Source: Lutjanus erythropterus
Taxonomy: Eukaryota; Chordata; Actinopteri; Lutjaniformes; Lutjanidae
NCBI GenBank assembly: GCA_020091685.1
Contig: CM034607.1
Coordinates: 7,375,465 to 7,439,464 of the forward strand
Direction of reading: 5' to 3'
Length of the DNA: 64,000 nucleotides
Shown here piece by piece: positions 63,111 to 64,000 of this stretch. Numbering within the stretch: the first letter of the stretch is position 1; the number at the start of each line of letters is the position of its first letter. Position numbers and translations under genes: made by a program. The notes beneath the pieces are model-generated. The model did not search any database and was not told the DNA's origin. It saw only the letters and a program-made list of their open reading frames with translations.

Positions 63111-63482
63111 ATTCATTCATTCATTCATTTTCTGTAACCACTTATTCTGTAAGGGTCGCGGGCTGCTGGAGCCTATCCCAGCTGACATTGGGCGAGAGGC
63201 GGGGTTCACCCTGGACAAGTCGCCAGTTCATCGCAGGGCTGACACATAGACAGACAACCACTCACACTCACATTCACACCTACGGGCAATTTAGAGTCAC
63301 CAATTAACCTAACATGCATGTCTTTGGACTGTGGGAGGACGCCGGAGAACCTGGAGAGAACCCACGCAGACACGGGGAGAACATGCAAACTCCACACAGA
63401 AAGGCCCCGCCCCAGCCGGGGAGCTGGGGGATCGAACTCAGGACCTTCGGCAGTGCTAACCACTGCACCACCGTGCCGCCCA
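63111..63482 (-). mobile_element. tRNA-derived SINE with L2-like tail (minus orientation)
   Basis: In reverse complement it begins GGGCGGCACGGTGGTGCAGT, GGTTAGCACTG, an A-box-like head, followed by a B-box-like GAGTTCGATCCCCC. The conserved body holds GTTTGCATGTTCTCCCCGTG, CTCCCACAGTCCAAAGACAT, GGTTAATTGGTGACTCTAAA, TTGCCCGTAGGTGTGAATGT, GATGAACTGGCGACTTGTCC and CCCAGCTGGGATAGGCTCC-like sequence. The tail is (AATG)n (CATT repeats at 63111-63129 on the + strand). It is nearly full length and much better preserved than the copy at 2798-3050. An AAAC tract flanks its head. Confidence 0.85.
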
Positions 63483-63512
63483 ACAAAACAAACAAACAAA
63501 CAAACAAAAAAC
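63482..63512 (+). repeat. (AAAC)n tract
   Basis: Repeated CAAA units next to the head of the SINE. Confidence 0.9.
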
Positions 63513-63595
63513 ATACTCCACAGACCACTATAAGAGGCATCTGTGGAATTCATGACAGGACAACTCAAACTGCAAAAGAACTCTTGTAAAATTAC

Positions 63596-63616
63596 AAAAA
63601 AAAAAAAAAAAAAAAA
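63596..63616 (+). repeat. Poly-A tract
   Basis: About 21 A residues; no attached retroelement recognised. Confidence 0.9.
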
Positions 63617-64000
63617 GAAATTCTCATTTCAGTTTGTTCCATATCCGTTTATCATTTGTCTGTGGGTTGGTCCAGCAGGGCCAGAGACATTGGGCACCAT
63701 TTGGGAGTCCAGCATCCAGTTCCTCTGATACATTCGTAGCTAAATGCCCTTATCTTTTGAATTGCACACCCACAGTTGGTAATGTTGCCTTTTTGTTATG
63801 TATTTTCTTGTCTAAAAGCCCAAGCCGATTCATTTCAGAAACTTGACAAAGCTCCTTTTAGAGCCACAGAAGACATAATTCAACTGTTTTCAAAGGCTGA
63901 GTAGTGCTCATGAATAATCTGATCTTGATGTTTAAAACCAGTGAAGTTCCCCTTGAAGTGAAAATTTGAGTCAAAGACGTACACTGATTGGCCACAACAT

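Noticed and set aside
63206..63589. Open frames of 71-120 codons on both strands
   Set aside because: They lie within the SINE and its AAAC tract; such frames recur in every copy and are not genes.
1..64000. CRISPR arrays, operons, phage or plasmid features
   Set aside because: The sequence is vertebrate nuclear DNA; no regularly spaced direct repeats or bacterial-type gene order are present.

Overview
The window reads as vertebrate nuclear DNA, most likely from a percomorph teleost. It is AT-rich, almost gene-free, and full of short decayed interspersed repeats: hAT-type non-autonomous elements, tRNA-derived SINEs with an L2-like tail, an L2-clade LINE, a Penelope-like element and several foldback elements. 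It also carries (TG)n, (AC)n, (TA)n and (TC)n microsatellites. Nothing suggests bacterial, viral or organellar DNA. The many 60-140 codon open frames lack recognisable homology, splice context or domain content, and are chance frames in non-coding DNA.

The only host gene I can support is the 3' end of trappc9 (TRAPPII complex subunit 9, also called NIBP) on the + strand. The penultimate coding exon is 53208-53431 and the last coding exon is 55293-55472, ending in TGA. They are joined by a 1861-base intron with consensus splice sites. Positions 1-53207 are then inferred to be one large trappc9 intron, or several if small upstream exons were missed. From 55473 onward lie the 3' UTR, with a candidate AATAAA at 56343, and intergenic DNA. 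No downstream gene was recognised.

Layout: 1-9100 intron with an old SINE (2798-3050) and repeat fragments. 9130-10200 holds remains of a Penelope-like retroelement on the minus strand. 12.58-13.50 kb is a dispersed teleost repeat interrupted by a LINE 3' tail. 15.29-17.03 kb is an L2-clade LINE on the minus strand, split by a hAT-like element. 18.78-19.28 and 31.87-32.58 kb are members of one hAT-like family, the second with another element nested inside. 28.49-30.10 kb is an element with about 190-base inverted arms. 34.0-34.8 kb is a composite of two repeat families. 43.23-44.04 kb is a 795-base hAT deletion derivative that keeps the BED-finger end of its transposase and an 8-base target duplication. 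50.4-51.0 kb is another short element with a target duplication. 52.15-52.65 kb is a GC-rich block just before the trappc9 exon. 55.56-56.20 kb is a foldback element in the trappc9 3' UTR. 58.99-59.37 kb is the third copy of a repeat carrying a short coding-like stretch. 63.11-63.48 kb is a well-preserved SINE.

I do not see a new multi-gene system. The most interesting content is the nested transposon history and the inverted-repeat element placed in the trappc9 3' UTR.
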